Assembly: GCA_037444305.1 (NCBI GenBank)
Contig: JBBIMP010000013.1
Coordinates: 1-64,000 of the forward strand
Length of the DNA: 64,000 nucleotides
Origin: JBBIMP01 sp037444305
GTDB taxonomy: Bacteria > Acidobacteriota > UBA6911
Reading direction: 5' to 3'
Part shown: positions 1 to 9,428 of the stretch, one piece after another
Layout: each line of letters begins with the position of its first letter
How positions within the stretch are numbered: the first letter of the stretch is position 1
Made by a program: the position numbers and the translations under genes
The notes under the pieces: model-generated
What the model was told of the DNA's origin: nothing
The model's database searches: none
The model's input: only the letters and a program-made list of their open reading frames with translations

Positions 1-48
1 GGGATCCAGAGGGGCCGCGCCGGGACCGAAGTATCGGTCAGCGGGTAT

Positions 49-1746
49 TCAGCCAGTCGCCACCTTCGCTGAAATCGTCTTAACCAGCGAGTCGAGGTCG
101 ACGAGCTCGGTCTGGCGCGAGGAGCGCTCGAACAGCTCCACCCTGCCCTGCTTGAGCTTTTCGGCCCCGATCACGACGCGGTAAGGAATCCCGACCAGGT
201 CGGCGTCCTTGAACTTCACGCCCGGCCTCTCCGCCCGGTCGTCCAGGATCGCCTCGATCCCCGCTGCGCCCAGTGCTTCGTAAAGCCGGTCGGCGGCTTC
301 CTTCATCTCATCCTTGTAGTTGATCGGCGTGATGATCACCGTGAAGGGGGCGATCGACACCGGCCAGATGATGCCGTCCTTGTCGTGATAGAGTTCCACC
401 GCCGACGACATGATCCGCTCCAGGCCGATGCCGTAGCTGCCCATGACGATCGGGGCCTGACTGCCGTCGGCGGTCAGGACCATCGCCGAAAGGCTCTCGG
501 AGTATTTGGTCCCCAGCTTGAAGATGTGCCCGACCTCCGCCGCCCGGTATACATCCAGCGGCTTGCCGCAGCTCACGCAGGCCTCGCCCTTCTCCACCGT
601 GCGCAGGTCGCACCACTCGGGCGTGAAGTGCTCCCCCGGCGTCACGCCCTGGATGTGGAAGTCGTTTTTGTTGGCCCCGCAGGTGAGGTTTCGGCGGCCG
701 TTCAGCGCGTGGTCGGCGTAGATCGGGAGCTCGCTCAGGCCGAGTGGGCCCAGGCTGCCGGCGTCGGCGCCGAACGCCTGGCGGATCTCCTCCGGATGCG
801 CCGGGCGCACCTGGACGGTCTTGACCGCCGCCATCAGCTTGGACTCGTTCAACTGGTGGTCCCCGCGCACGAGCAGGAGACAGGTCCGGCCGTTGATGAT
901 GTAGACGAGCGACTTGATCTGCTGCCAGGGCTCGATCCGGAGGAATTCCGATACCTCGGCGATGGTCTTCTGGCCGGGGGTGTGCACTTCAACCGGTTTG
1001 TCCGGGGGTGGGGAGTCCGCTAAGGCGTCGATCCTCGAAACCGCCCGTTCGAGGTTGGCCGAATACCCGCAGTCGCAGGCGACCACGAAATCCTCCCCGG
1101 CCTCCATGCGCACCATGTATTCCTGCGACTCGCTCCCGCCCATCGCCCCGGAACTGGCCTCGACGGCCACGAATTTCAGTCCGCAGCGCGTGAAGATGCG
1201 GCAGTAAACCTTGTGATGCAGGCGGTAGCTTTTGTCCAGACCCTCCTGGCCGAGGTCGAAAGAGTAGGAATCTTTCATGATGAACTGGCGGAGGCGCAGC
1301 AGCCCCGACTTGGGCCGCGGTTCGTCGCGGAACTTGGTCTGGATCTGGTACCAGATCTGGGGCAGATCCTTGTAGGAACGCATCTCGTTCCGGGCGATGT
1401 CGGTGAAAACCTCCTCGTGGGTCATGCCCAGGCAGAGATCCCGGCCCGCGCGGTCCTTCAGACGGAACATGTTCTCCCCCATGTCGTCCCAGCGGCCCGT
1501 CTCCCGCCACAGGTCGGCCGGGTGAATGGCCGGCAGGAAGAACTCCTGGGCGCCTGCGGCGTTCATCTCCGAACGGATGATCCCCATGATCTTCAGCAGG
1601 GTGCGCTGGCCGAGAGGGAGATAGGAGTACACGCCCGCCGCCAGCTGGCGGATGAAGCCGGCACGGATCAGCAGCTGATGGGAGGGGAACTCGGCGTCCG
1701 CCGGATTGTCCCGCAAGGTCGGTATGAAGGTTTTCGACCACCGCAT
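49..1746 (-). CDS. proS: Prolyl-tRNA synthetase (ProRS)
   Basis: Charges tRNA-Pro with proline in the cytoplasm. The 565-residue protein has the class II catalytic core in the bacterial arrangement: motif 2 region 'TKFRDEPRPKSGLLR', an inserted YbaK-like editing domain in the middle (about residues 220-400), motif 3 'GSYGIGLERIM' and a C-terminal anticodon-binding domain. I start at the ATG before 'RWSKTF' because family similarity begins there; the open frame reaches 26 codons further upstream but with unconserved sequence. It is divergent from glyA. Identity is secure; the start is likely. Confidence 0.96.
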   Translation of the reverse strand: MRWSKTFIPTLRDNPADAEFPSHQLLIRAGFIRQLAAGVYSYLPLGQRTLLKIMGIIRSEMNAAGAQEFFLPAIHPADLWRETGRWDDMGENMFRLKDRAGRDLCLGMTHEEVFTDIARNEMRSYKDLPQIWYQIQTKFRDEPRPKSGLLRLRQFIMKDSYSFDLGQEGLDKSYRLHHKVYCRIFTRCGLKFVAVEASSGAMGGSESQEYMVRMEAGEDFVVACDCGYSANLERAVSRIDALADSPPPDKPVEVHTPGQKTIAEVSEFLRIEPWQQIKSLVYIINGRTCLLLVRGDHQLNESKLMAAVKTVQVRPAHPEEIRQAFGADAGSLGPLGLSELPIYADHALNGRRNLTCGANKNDFHIQGVTPGEHFTPEWCDLRTVEKGEACVSCGKPLDVYRAAEVGHIFKLGTKYSESLSAMVLTADGSQAPIVMGSYGIGLERIMSSAVELYHDKDGIIWPVSIAPFTVIITPINYKDEMKEAADRLYEALGAAGIEAILDDRAERPGVKFKDADLVGIPYRVVIGAEKLKQGRVELFERSSRQTELVDLDSLVKTISAKVATG

Positions 1747-2057
1747 CGGAAGCTCCTGTCGCAGATGTGTTATCAAGGCACAGACGGTTAATTCTAGGGG
1801 AGTGCGGAGAGCAGTCAAGCGCAAAACCCGGGACGGGCGAGGCGGCCGTCGGGCAGAAAACCGGCTCCCCGGTGCTGTTAATCTGCCTGCGGCTGCTGTA
1901 GACTTTGCTTCTGGCCCGGGGCCGCGGAATCAGGCCCGGCCGGGAAATGACAGTGTCGATTCCAGGAATGTCGGCGGCCGGAAGACCACCCCGCATTTAT
2001 CGATTGAAACCTTCATAGAAAATGCCTCCCAGGACACACAGACTCGAAGGAGCACTT
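1747..2057. other. Intergenic region between proS and glyA
   Basis: This 311-bp divergent spacer must hold the promoters of proS (leftward) and glyA (rightward). I could not identify a convincing -35/-10 pair, T-box or other riboswitch. The only clear signal is the glyA ribosome-binding site GAAGGAG just upstream of its ATG. Confidence 0.5.
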
Positions 2058-3320
2058 ATGAACGAATCGCTTTACCGAACGGATCCGGAAGTCTTCGCGG
2101 CGATTGCCGCGGAAACCCGCCGGCAGAACGAAAACCTCGAACTCATCGCCTCCGAAAATTTCGTCAGCGAGGCGGTCCTGGAAACGGCGGGGTCGGTATT
2201 CACCAACAAGTACGCCGAGGGCTACCCGGGCAAGAGGTATTACGGGGGCTGCGAGTTCGTGGACCAGGTCGAAAGCCTGGTGCGCGACAGGGCCAAAAAA
2301 ATCTTCGGGGCGGAGCACGTCAACGCGCAGCCCCACTCCGGCGCCCAGGCCAACATTCCCGTTTACCTGGCGGCGTGCAAACCGGGCGACACCATCCTGG
2401 GAATGGACCTGGCGCACGGCGGCCACCTCACCCACGGGCACCCGCTGAACTTTTCCGGCATTCTCTACCGGTTCGAATCCTACGGCGTCAGTCCGGAGAC
2501 CGAGCAGATCGATTACGACGAGCTGGCCGCGATGGCGGAAAAACACCGGCCGCGGCTGATCGTGTGCGGCGCCAGCGCCTACCCGAGGGTGATCGAATAC
2601 GGGCGGGTGGGGGAGATTGCACGGTCGGTCGGAGCCCTGTCGATGGCGGACATCGCGCACGTCGCAGGCCTGGTGGCGGCGGGGATTCACCCGAGCCCGT
2701 TCCCGCACATGGACTTCGTCACGACGACCACCCACAAGACGCTGCGGGGGCCGCGCGGGGGGCTGATCATGTGCCGGCAGGAACACGCAAAGGCCATCGA
2801 CCGCGCCGTCTTTCCCGGGATGCAGGGCGGACCTCTGGTTCACATCATCGCCGCCAAGGCGGTGTGCCTAAAGGAGGCGATGCAGCCTTCCTTCGGCTCC
2901 TACCAGAGGCAGGTCGTACGCAATGCCGCGGTGCTGGCCAAAACGATTCAGGACCAGGGCTTCCGCCTGGTGTCGGGGGGGACTGACAATCACCTGATGC
3001 TGGTGGATGTCTTCCAGAACGGGCTGACGGGCAAGGCGGCCGAGGAAGCGCTCGACCATGCCGGCATTACCGTAAACAAGAACACCATCCCGTTCGATCG
3101 GAACTCGCCGCTGGTGGCCGGCGGAATCCGGGTGGGCACCCCGGCGGTGACAACCCGCGGAATGAAGGAGAAGGAGATGGAGACGGTCGGGAAACTCATT
3201 GCTGCAGTCCTCCGGTCCCCTTCCGATGCAGGGGTTCTGAAGCGTGTCCGCGACGGGGTGAGAGAACTGACGGGACGGTTCCGGCTTTACCCTGAACGCC
3301 TTGTGGCGCTCGCAGGTTGA
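2058..3320 (+). CDS. glyA: Serine hydroxymethyltransferase
   Basis: PLP enzyme that interconverts serine and glycine while loading tetrahydrofolate with a one-carbon unit. The 420-residue length is normal. Visible family signatures are 'ENFVSEAVLE' near the N-terminus, 'GYPGKRYYGG' and the PLP-lysine motif 'TTTTHKTLRGPRGG'. The ATG at 2058 is preceded by GAAGGAG at good spacing. It stands alone, divergent from proS; the helicase gene follows after about 100 bp. Confidence 0.97.
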   Translation: MNESLYRTDPEVFAAIAAETRRQNENLELIASENFVSEAVLETAGSVFTNKYAEGYPGKRYYGGCEFVDQVESLVRDRAKKIFGAEHVNAQPHSGAQANIPVYLAACKPGDTILGMDLAHGGHLTHGHPLNFSGILYRFESYGVSPETEQIDYDELAAMAEKHRPRLIVCGASAYPRVIEYGRVGEIARSVGALSMADIAHVAGLVAAGIHPSPFPHMDFVTTTTHKTLRGPRGGLIMCRQEHAKAIDRAVFPGMQGGPLVHIIAAKAVCLKEAMQPSFGSYQRQVVRNAAVLAKTIQDQGFRLVSGGTDNHLMLVDVFQNGLTGKAAEEALDHAGITVNKNTIPFDRNSPLVAGGIRVGTPAVTTRGMKEKEMETVGKLIAAVLRSPSDAGVLKRVRDGVRELTGRFRLYPERLVALAG

Positions 3321-3416
3321 ACGGCCTTGGTGCACCATCGGGTCTTCGGAGGGATTACGTTGTTTGCGACGAAGCGGCGATGGGGCAAAAGCCGCACAAA
3401 GAGAGAATGAGGCCGG

Positions 3417-5408
3417 ATGAAAATGGTGGACGAGTTCGACCGGATTCTCGGGCCGGGCGGGCGGGTCGCCCGCAAACACCCGCACTACGAACACCGGCCC
3501 GGCCAGATCCGCATGGCCGCGGCCGTGGCCGAAGCGCTGGCGGAGCAGCGGCACCTCTGCGTGGAAGCGGGAACCGGCACCGGGAAGACGCTCGCTTATC
3601 TCCTCCCGGCCATTTTCAGCAGAAAAAGGGTCATCATCTCGACCGGCACCAAGAACCTCCAGGAACAGATCTTTTTCAAGGACCTGCCGTTTCTGGGAAA
3701 CGCGCTCGATAAAAAACTGTCGGCCTGCTACCTGAAGGGCCGCAGCAACTACCTCTGCCTCAAGAAGCTCGAGGAGATCGATGCCGGGGGGTACCTCTTT
3801 TCGAGGCATGATCCGGAGTACCTCAAGCTCATTCGCAAGTGGAGCCGGGAGAGCGAAACGGGGGACCGTGCCGAGCTGAAGGAGCTCCCGGATGAGCTGC
3901 CGCTATGGCGCCACGTGGATGCGCGCCGGGAAACGTGCACCGGGCAGAAATGCCCCGATTTCGAACGGTGCTTCGTCACCCGGGCACGGCAGCGCGCGCT
4001 CGAGTCGGACATCGTCATCGTCAACCACCATCTCTTTTTTGCGGACCTTGCCCTGCGCCAGGGGGATTTTGGATCGGTTCTGCCCGATTATTCCGCCGTC
4101 GTGTTCGACGAGGCCCACGAAATCGAAGATGTGGCCACCCAGTATTTCGGCGTGATGGTGAGCAATTTCCGGATCGACGAACTCGTGCGGGACACCCACA
4201 AGGAGATGGAGGAAACGGGGAGCGGGTCGGTGTTCCTGCAGGAGCAGCTGGCCAGGCTCACCGCGTGCTCCGGGGAGTTTTTTCGCGCGTTTGCCCGGAC
4301 GGACGGACGGTTTTCCATGCTGGAGCTGGGTGAAGGGCGCCGGATCCGGCGCGCGGCGGACGGTGCCGACGGTCTGGAGGAAGCCTACCGTGAGGTGTCG
4401 GACCGGCTGCGGCTGATTCATACGGGCCTCGAAGGCCTGCCGGTGGGCGGGGATGTGATCGAGGCGCTCATCCGGAGGACGGAGGAGCTGTCAGCCGATC
4501 TCAGCCTGGTGATGGAATCCGAATCCCACGAGCGGGTCTACTGGTATGAGAACCGGGGTCGCGGCGTTTTTCTCTGGGCTTCTCCGATCGTGGTCGCCCC
4601 GATTATGGAGGACAGGCTCTTCTCGAAAGTGGACACGGCCGTGCTGACCTCCGCCACACTCTCCACCGGCGGCAACTTCCGGTTCATCCGCGAGAGGCTG
4701 GGGCTGAGAGATGCAGCGGAACTGATCGTCGGCTCGCACTTTGACTACAGCGAGCAGGCCGTTCTGTACATTCCCAGGGACATGCCCGAACCGAGGGAGC
4801 CGGGCTGGAGCGCACGCGTTTCCGAGCGGCTGGTGGAGATCCTGGAAGCCAGCCGGGGCCGCGCCTTCGTTCTCTTTACCAGTTTCTCGCAGATGGAGCT
4901 GGCATACCAGGCCGTGAAAGGGCGCGTCCCTTTCCCGGTCTTCATCCAGGGGGAGAGGAGCAAGACCCGGCTGCTGGATGATTTTCGGGAGACGCCGCAC
5001 TCGGTCCTGTTTGCGACGGCCAGTTTCTGGCAGGGGGTGGACGTCCAGGGCGAGCAGCTCAGCTGTGTCGTGATCGACAAGCTCCCATTCTCTGTGCCCA
5101 GCGACCCGGTGGTCTCGGCGCGGATCCGGTACATCAACGAGGCCGGCGGGAATGCCTTCTACGACTATCAAGTGCCGGAAGCGATCATCCTGCTGAAGCA
5201 GGGGTTCGGCCGTCTCATCAGAAGCCGCTCCGACCGGGGCATCCTGGCGCTGCTGGACAAGCGGGTTTTGACCAGAAGCTATGGGCGGACATTTCTGGGC
5301 AGTCTGCCGCGGGCGCCCCTCACGGACAATGTTGCCGAGCTGCGCAACTTCCTCGAAGAAAGCGGATCAGAAGAGGTGGGGAAAGAGGCGCCGGACGGCC
5401 CTTTTTGA
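3417..5408 (+). CDS. DinG/XPD-like ATP-dependent DNA helicase
   Basis: Superfamily 2 helicase of the XPD/DinG type, expected to unwind DNA in repair or at replication blocks. The 663-residue sequence shows Walker A 'EAGTGTGKT' near residue 50, four cysteines in the iron-sulfur insertion (one after 'SNY', then 'CTGQKCPDFERC'), the Walker B box 'VFDEAHE' and late helicase motifs including 'QGFGRLIRS'. No exonuclease domain is attached, unlike some Gram-positive DinG proteins. It is not clear which family member it is orthologous to, so I give no symbol. Confidence 0.92.
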   Translation: MKMVDEFDRILGPGGRVARKHPHYEHRPGQIRMAAAVAEALAEQRHLCVEAGTGTGKTLAYLLPAIFSRKRVIISTGTKNLQEQIFFKDLPFLGNALDKKLSACYLKGRSNYLCLKKLEEIDAGGYLFSRHDPEYLKLIRKWSRESETGDRAELKELPDELPLWRHVDARRETCTGQKCPDFERCFVTRARQRALESDIVIVNHHLFFADLALRQGDFGSVLPDYSAVVFDEAHEIEDVATQYFGVMVSNFRIDELVRDTHKEMEETGSGSVFLQEQLARLTACSGEFFRAFARTDGRFSMLELGEGRRIRRAADGADGLEEAYREVSDRLRLIHTGLEGLPVGGDVIEALIRRTEELSADLSLVMESESHERVYWYENRGRGVFLWASPIVVAPIMEDRLFSKVDTAVLTSATLSTGGNFRFIRERLGLRDAAELIVGSHFDYSEQAVLYIPRDMPEPREPGWSARVSERLVEILEASRGRAFVLFTSFSQMELAYQAVKGRVPFPVFIQGERSKTRLLDDFRETPHSVLFATASFWQGVDVQGEQLSCVVIDKLPFSVPSDPVVSARIRYINEAGGNAFYDYQVPEAIILLKQGFGRLIRSRSDRGILALLDKRVLTRSYGRTFLGSLPRAPLTDNVAELRNFLEESGSEEVGKEAPDGPF

Positions 5409-5434
5409 TCCCCGCGACCGCGCTCCGAGGTTTG

Positions 5435-5463
5435 TTGACAGCTCAGGGGTGCGGTCATACAAT
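5435..5463 (+). promoter_or_regulatory. Sigma-70-type promoter of the TPR gene
   Basis: A perfect TTGACA (5435-5440) and TACAAT (5458-5463) are separated by exactly 17 bp. The ATG of the secreted TPR protein lies 60 bp downstream with AGGAGG at 5513-5518. This is among the best consensus promoters in the window. Confidence 0.75.
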
Positions 5464-5522
5464 GCTCGCTGGATTTATCATCAATCCCGTGTTTACTTTG
5501 TAAGGCTTTGGCAGGAGGTCAC

Positions 5523-6533
5523 ATGCACAATCCGTTTCGCAAGCCTTTTGCTCTCCTTGGATGTTTTATCGTTGCAGCGTTCTTCCTCTTGCTTCCGGCG
5601 ATGGCACAGAACCGCGCCATCAAGGGGAGGGTAACGGATGATAAGGACGAGCCGGTCGTAGGTGCACAGATCACGATCATGGGGATGGACATCAAGCGGG
5701 AGTACAAGGTCAAGTCCGACAAGAAGGGCGAATACTTCTACATGGGGCTGCCGTTCGGCGTCTACCGTGTTGTGGTGCGGGCCAAGGGATTCGAGCCCAT
5801 GTTCGAGCAGAACGTGCGGCCGCCGCTGGGATCGGAGTCAGAGGTGAACTTCAAGCTCTTCCCGGGTGATGAGAACGCGAAGATGGCGTTCGAGCTCTCT
5901 CCGGAGGAACTGGAGAAGCTGCAGCAGGACGTCAAAAAGACCGAGGAGCGCCGCAAGCAGTCCGCCGACGTGAAGGCCGGCTTCGATGCCGGCCTGGCGC
6001 TTGCCGCCCAGGGAAAGTACCCCGAGGCGGTGGCGGAATACCGAAAGGCGCTGGAGAAGGATCCCGACCAGGCTTACATCCAGGCCAATCTGGCCGACGC
6101 CCTCTCCAGGATGGACCAACTGGATGAGGCGCTGGCCGCCTACCAGAAGGCCATCGCGCTCAAACCCGATGACGCGGCCATGTACACCAACATGGGCGTG
6201 CTCCTCGGCAAGATGGGGAAGACCGCCGAATCCCAGGAGGCTTTCAGAAAGGCTGCCGCCGTCAATCCGGCCATGGCGGCACAGAACTTCTACAACCTGG
6301 GTGCCACGTTCGTGAACAGCGGCAAGATCCCCGAGGCGGTCGAGGCGTTCCGGCAGGCGATCGCGGCGGATGCCAACTATGCCGAGGCCTATTACCAGCT
6401 GGGGATCTGCCTCTCGGGCGACCCGGCGACCATGAAGGATGCCGTCACGTACCTCGAGCGCTACATCAAAATCGGGAAAAACGCCGAACAGGTGGAAGTG
6501 GCGAGGCAGTTGATCGCGGCGCTCAAACCTTGA
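5523..6533 (+). CDS. Secreted TPR protein with N-terminal carboxypeptidase-regulatory-like domain
   Basis: Probable exported scaffold protein. The 336 residues start with a signal peptide (hydrophobic stretch then 'PAMAQ'). A small beta-sandwich of the carboxypeptidase regulatory type follows ('IKGRVTDDKDEPVVGA...'), then a charged linker of about 40 residues and at least four TPR units (for example 'GKYPEAVAEYRKALEKDP'). An alternative TTG start at 5508 is less likely because AGGAGG sits just before the ATG at 5523. It has its own strong promoter. Partners are unknown. Confidence 0.88.
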   Translation: MHNPFRKPFALLGCFIVAAFFLLLPAMAQNRAIKGRVTDDKDEPVVGAQITIMGMDIKREYKVKSDKKGEYFYMGLPFGVYRVVVRAKGFEPMFEQNVRPPLGSESEVNFKLFPGDENAKMAFELSPEELEKLQQDVKKTEERRKQSADVKAGFDAGLALAAQGKYPEAVAEYRKALEKDPDQAYIQANLADALSRMDQLDEALAAYQKAIALKPDDAAMYTNMGVLLGKMGKTAESQEAFRKAAAVNPAMAAQNFYNLGATFVNSGKIPEAVEAFRQAIAADANYAEAYYQLGICLSGDPATMKDAVTYLERYIKIGKNAEQVEVARQLIAALKP

Positions 6534-6657
6534 GTTTCACACGCTGTGCCTCCGCCGGCGGCCATCCGGGATCAAAGCGGCTGGGACCACAGGCTGCGGA
6601 AATCATCCCGCAGCCCGACCTCCCGCAACAGGATTCGTAAGCGACAGGCCCGGGCTT

Positions 6658-7446
6658 TCAATCTCTGGAATTTGAGAAGAGGCGTTCAGCCTGCCGGCAC
6701 CCCACGTCGGCGAGGCTCTGAAGCGCAGCAACCGCCGATTCAGCCACGGCCCTGCTTCGATCCGCCGTCATTTCCCCGATTCGCCTGAGCACATTGTCGG
6801 CAATCTCATTCGGCCTGTGCCAATAGGCCACGGAGATTTCGGAAATCGACTGTGCCCGGAGCTCGGCATTGGGGTGACGGGTGAGTTCCAGCAGGGCCTC
6901 GAGCGAGCGCTCGCCCCCCTGCTGGGCGATGGCGCCCAGGGCCTCCACCATCCACTTCTGCATCCTCATCATGCCGCCGCCTGATTGCTGCAGATGGGGG
7001 AGGAAGAATTCCGCGGCGGCATCATCGCCGATGGCGCCTATGGCCTCGATGACGGCGAGCTGGAATTCCTCCCGGCCCCCTCCCTTGAGACGGTGGGCCT
7101 CCGAAAAGGCCTTCTGGAGAGGTTCCAGGAAGATCTTATCCCCCATGGCCCCCATGGCATAGGCGGCGAATTCGCGCCTTTTGGTGTTTTCTTGTTTGAG
7201 CAGGTCCAGGAGCGGCTGGTGAAATGCCGGGCTGCGAAGGACCCCGACGCGCGGGATGATCTCGAAGAGGTCTTCGACAGAGCCCGACTCCATGATCACC
7301 AGGCAGTCGCGGATCATGTCGTCGGAAAAACGGGGTGGTTTTCTGGGGTGCCTCTGGGCCAAGTTGGGAGCCTCCACGCATGCCGGTCCTTCGGCGCTGG
7401 ACAACAGCGCGATTATATGTTGGGCGCGCTGCAAGTCAAAAGTCAA
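6658..7446 (-). CDS. HEAT-repeat protein
   Basis: The 262-residue protein is built of tandem alpha-helical pairs of the HEAT/PBS-lyase type, for example 'FAAYAMGAMGDKIFLEPL' and 'AVIEAIGAIGDDAAAEFFL'. It is probably a protein-interaction scaffold without catalytic function. It begins with TTG 4 bp after the YHS-domain gene, so the two are likely co-transcribed with the upstream deacylase gene. No signal peptide or membrane segment is visible. Confidence 0.8.
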   Translation of the reverse strand: MTFDLQRAQHIIALLSSAEGPACVEAPNLAQRHPRKPPRFSDDMIRDCLVIMESGSVEDLFEIIPRVGVLRSPAFHQPLLDLLKQENTKRREFAAYAMGAMGDKIFLEPLQKAFSEAHRLKGGGREEFQLAVIEAIGAIGDDAAAEFFLPHLQQSGGGMMRMQKWMVEALGAIAQQGGERSLEALLELTRHPNAELRAQSISEISVAYWHRPNEIADNVLRRIGEMTADRSRAVAESAVAALQSLADVGCRQAERLFSNSRD

Positions 7447-7450
7447 ATCC

Positions 7451-7723
7451 TCATGCGTCCGCGCGCTCCCTGTACTTCTCCCGGCAAGCCTCGGAGCAGA
7501 AGAACAAATCGCCTTCCCGGCGGTCCAAGCGGACGGCGAGGCGAGGATCCATGTACATTCCGCAGACCGGATCTTTGACCATCCTCTGGGCCGGGCCTCC
7601 GGCCTGGCCCGGCCGGCCCGGTGCGGGTCGCTGCCGGCCCCTTCCGGAGAGCATGCGGATGACCCACTGGACGAACCAGAGGGCAGCTATGACTGTGAGG
7701 ATCCTGACGATGAATGCCAGCAT
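7451..7723 (-). CDS. Small membrane-anchored YHS-domain protein
   Basis: A 90-residue protein with one N-terminal transmembrane helix ('LAFIVRILTVIAALWFVQWV'), a proline/glycine-rich linker and a YHS-type domain 'VKDPVCGMYMDP...FCSEACREKY'. YHS domains hold paired cysteines and are associated with metal handling. It is coupled to the HEAT-repeat gene. The specific role is unknown. Confidence 0.8.
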   Translation of the reverse strand: MLAFIVRILTVIAALWFVQWVIRMLSGRGRQRPAPGRPGQAGGPAQRMVKDPVCGMYMDPRLAVRLDRREGDLFFCSEACREKYRERADA

Positions 7724-7784
7724 GACACGAGTATTGTATGTTCTCTGCAGCCTGTGTGTAATCAGAAATGAAGGCGGAGCTCCG

Positions 7785-7862
7785 ATTCTGGAAGTAGACG
7801 TTGCTTTCCCAGAGCGTGTCGTCGGCGTCCACGAGCAGTGTCTGCGGAGCTCTGTGTTCCAT
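7785..7862 (-). pseudogene. 5' stub of a HAD-family hydrolase gene
   Basis: Starting at an ATG 40 bp after dtd, 26 codons encode 'TLLVDADDTLWESNVYF', the first strand and catalytic DxDxT loop of a HAD-superfamily phosphatase. After 'QN' the frame runs on without any further HAD motif and crosses into the YHS gene. Only about 60 bp remain before that gene starts, so the body of the enzyme is missing, presumably deleted. Confidence 0.7.
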
Positions 7863-7902
7863 CGGTCTCGCCGTGCGGCCGGCCGGCGCCTGGCAGCCGG
7901 TG

Positions 7903-8352
7903 TTATGTGGCCGGAGCAGTCTCCAGGATCAGGGTTACCGGACCGGAATTTACGAGCTTGACATCCATCATGGCCTGGAATACCCCGCTCTCGGTCCGGG
8001 GATGGAGGCGCCGGACGATCTGCAGGAACTCCTGGTACATCAGCTGAGCCTGCGCGGGCGGGGCCGCATCGGAGTATGAAGGCCGTCTCCCTTTTCTGCA
8101 GTCGCCATAGAGCGTGAACTGGGAGACGAGGAGCAATTCGCCCTCTATGTCCTGCAGGCTCAGGTTCAACTTGCCCGCCTGGTCATCGAAGATGCGCAGT
8201 TCGACGATCTTCCGCGCCATCCACTCCAGCTCGACGGTGCGATCGTCCTTCGCGATCGCGATCAGTGCCAGGAGGCCCCTGCCTATTGCTGCCACCACCT
8301 CTCCGTTCACCTCGACGGACGCGCTATCCACTCTTTGAACGACGGCTCTCAT
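7903..8352 (-). CDS. dtd: D-aminoacyl-tRNA deacylase
   Basis: Hydrolyses D-amino acids wrongly attached to tRNA. The 149-residue length and the signatures 'MRAVVQRVDSASV', the active-site motif 'LLVSQFTLYGD' and C-terminal 'NSGPVTLILET' (the Gly-cisPro-type motif region, here 'SGPVT') identify it. GGGAGGAT precedes the ATG. It heads a short leftward set with the HAD stub, YHS and HEAT genes. Confidence 0.95.
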   Translation of the reverse strand: MRAVVQRVDSASVEVNGEVVAAIGRGLLALIAIAKDDRTVELEWMARKIVELRIFDDQAGKLNLSLQDIEGELLLVSQFTLYGDCRKGRRPSYSDAAPPAQAQLMYQEFLQIVRRLHPRTESGVFQAMMDVKLVNSGPVTLILETAPAT

Positions 8353-8701
8353 ATCCTCCCCTGACGGGCAACAGGCCCCGACCGCGGATTCAGTCTCGTT
8401 CTCTCTGTGTTTGTCCGTGTTCGTCCGCGTCCCAAGATGCTTGCTCCCTCCGTTTCACGACTAATCCGGGCCAAGCCGTCTCTGATTGCCCGTCTGGATT
8501 CATCGGAGCCCGGAGCGGCACCGACGGATCCGGTCTGGTTGACAGGCTCTTCCCCCCTGGGTTATATTCACACGCCGATTCAGGGAAAAAGAGGGTCGTG
8601 ATAATTCCAGCACCGAAATTGCGAACAGCTAGCCGGGCAAGGCACGGCTGCCACCCGCCCCTGCCCTGCCGCATCCTGACGATACCGGAGGGGGCAGCCA
8701 G
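8353..8701. other. Divergent intergenic region upstream of the zinc-ribbon gene
   Basis: This 349-bp spacer separates dtd from the rightward gene cluster. It contains one good promoter (given separately) and, at 8401-8433, a degenerate run of 'gtgttcgtccg'-like units that resembles dispersed noncoding repeats seen in many environmental genomes. No small gene is evident. Confidence 0.5.
8539..8568 (+). promoter_or_regulatory. Sigma-70-type promoter of the 8.7-10.7 kb cluster
   Basis: TTGACA (8539-8544) and TATATT (8563-8568) are spaced 18 bp. It lies 134 bp upstream of the GTG start of the zinc-ribbon coiled-coil gene. Confidence 0.6.
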
Positions 8702-9412
8702 GTGAACCGCGATCTTCAGAACCTGATTGCCCTCCAGGACATCGATCAGAAGATCTTCAGTCTACAAAAAGAAATATCGGAAGTCCCCTCCAAAGTATCA
8801 GCCTTCCGCGACGAACTGCAGCGCATCACCGAAAACCACCAGGAAAAGGTTCGCCAGAGCCAGGAAATGGCCAAGCGCCGCCGCGCGCGGGAAGGGGACG
8901 TGGAAGTGATGCGTACCAAGCTGTCCCGCTACCGGGAGCAGCTCATGACGGTCAAGACGAACAAGGAATACACCGCCATGATGCACGAGATCCAGATGGC
9001 GGAGGACCAGATACGGACCGCGGAGGACGAAATCCTGGAAATCATGGAGCAGACCGAAAACCGGGATGCCGAAATAAAAGCGGCCGAGGAAGCGCTGCGG
9101 ACCAAAACGGCCGAACTGGAGAACGGCATCCGGACCTTCGAGGTTTCCGTGCCCGGTCTGGAGGAGGCGGTGACCCGTCTGCTCGACCAGAAGTTCATGG
9201 TGGAGAAGGGCATCCCGGAAGAACTCCTCGAACGGTACCGGCGGATCAGCAAGGCGGCCAAGGGAATCGCGCTGGCCGAGGCCCGGGGTGAACTGTGTTC
9301 GATCTGCCACGTGCGCATCCGCCCGCAGGTCTACGCGGACCTCACGCAGGCTGAGGTGATCCACTCCTGCGACAGCTGTTCGCGCATCCTCTTCGTGCGG
9401 GAGGCTGTCTGA
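8702..9412 (+). CDS. Coiled-coil protein with C4 zinc ribbon (CT398/zf-RING_7 family)
   Basis: The 236-residue protein has a long antiparallel coiled coil (about residues 10-180) and a C-terminal zinc ribbon with 'CSICHVRI' and 'CDSCSRIL'. This architecture is widespread and often sits next to RNase H, as here; a nucleic-acid or protein-sorting role has been suggested but is not settled. GTG is the start, with GGAGGGGG upstream at good spacing. The RNase H gene follows after 16 bp, so they form an operon. Confidence 0.88.
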   Translation: MNRDLQNLIALQDIDQKIFSLQKEISEVPSKVSAFRDELQRITENHQEKVRQSQEMAKRRRAREGDVEVMRTKLSRYREQLMTVKTNKEYTAMMHEIQMAEDQIRTAEDEILEIMEQTENRDAEIKAAEEALRTKTAELENGIRTFEVSVPGLEEAVTRLLDQKFMVEKGIPEELLERYRRISKAAKGIALAEARGELCSICHVRIRPQVYADLTQAEVIHSCDSCSRILFVREAV

Positions 9413-9428
9413 CCGCGCGGCAGGTACC

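Noticed and set aside
1747..2057. Possible glycine, ZTP or T-box riboswitch before glyA/proS
   Set aside because: I looked for conserved cores of these riboswitches and saw none.
2013..2843. Minus-strand frame opposite glyA
   Set aside because: Shadow of glyA in a GC-rich genome; no start context or domain.
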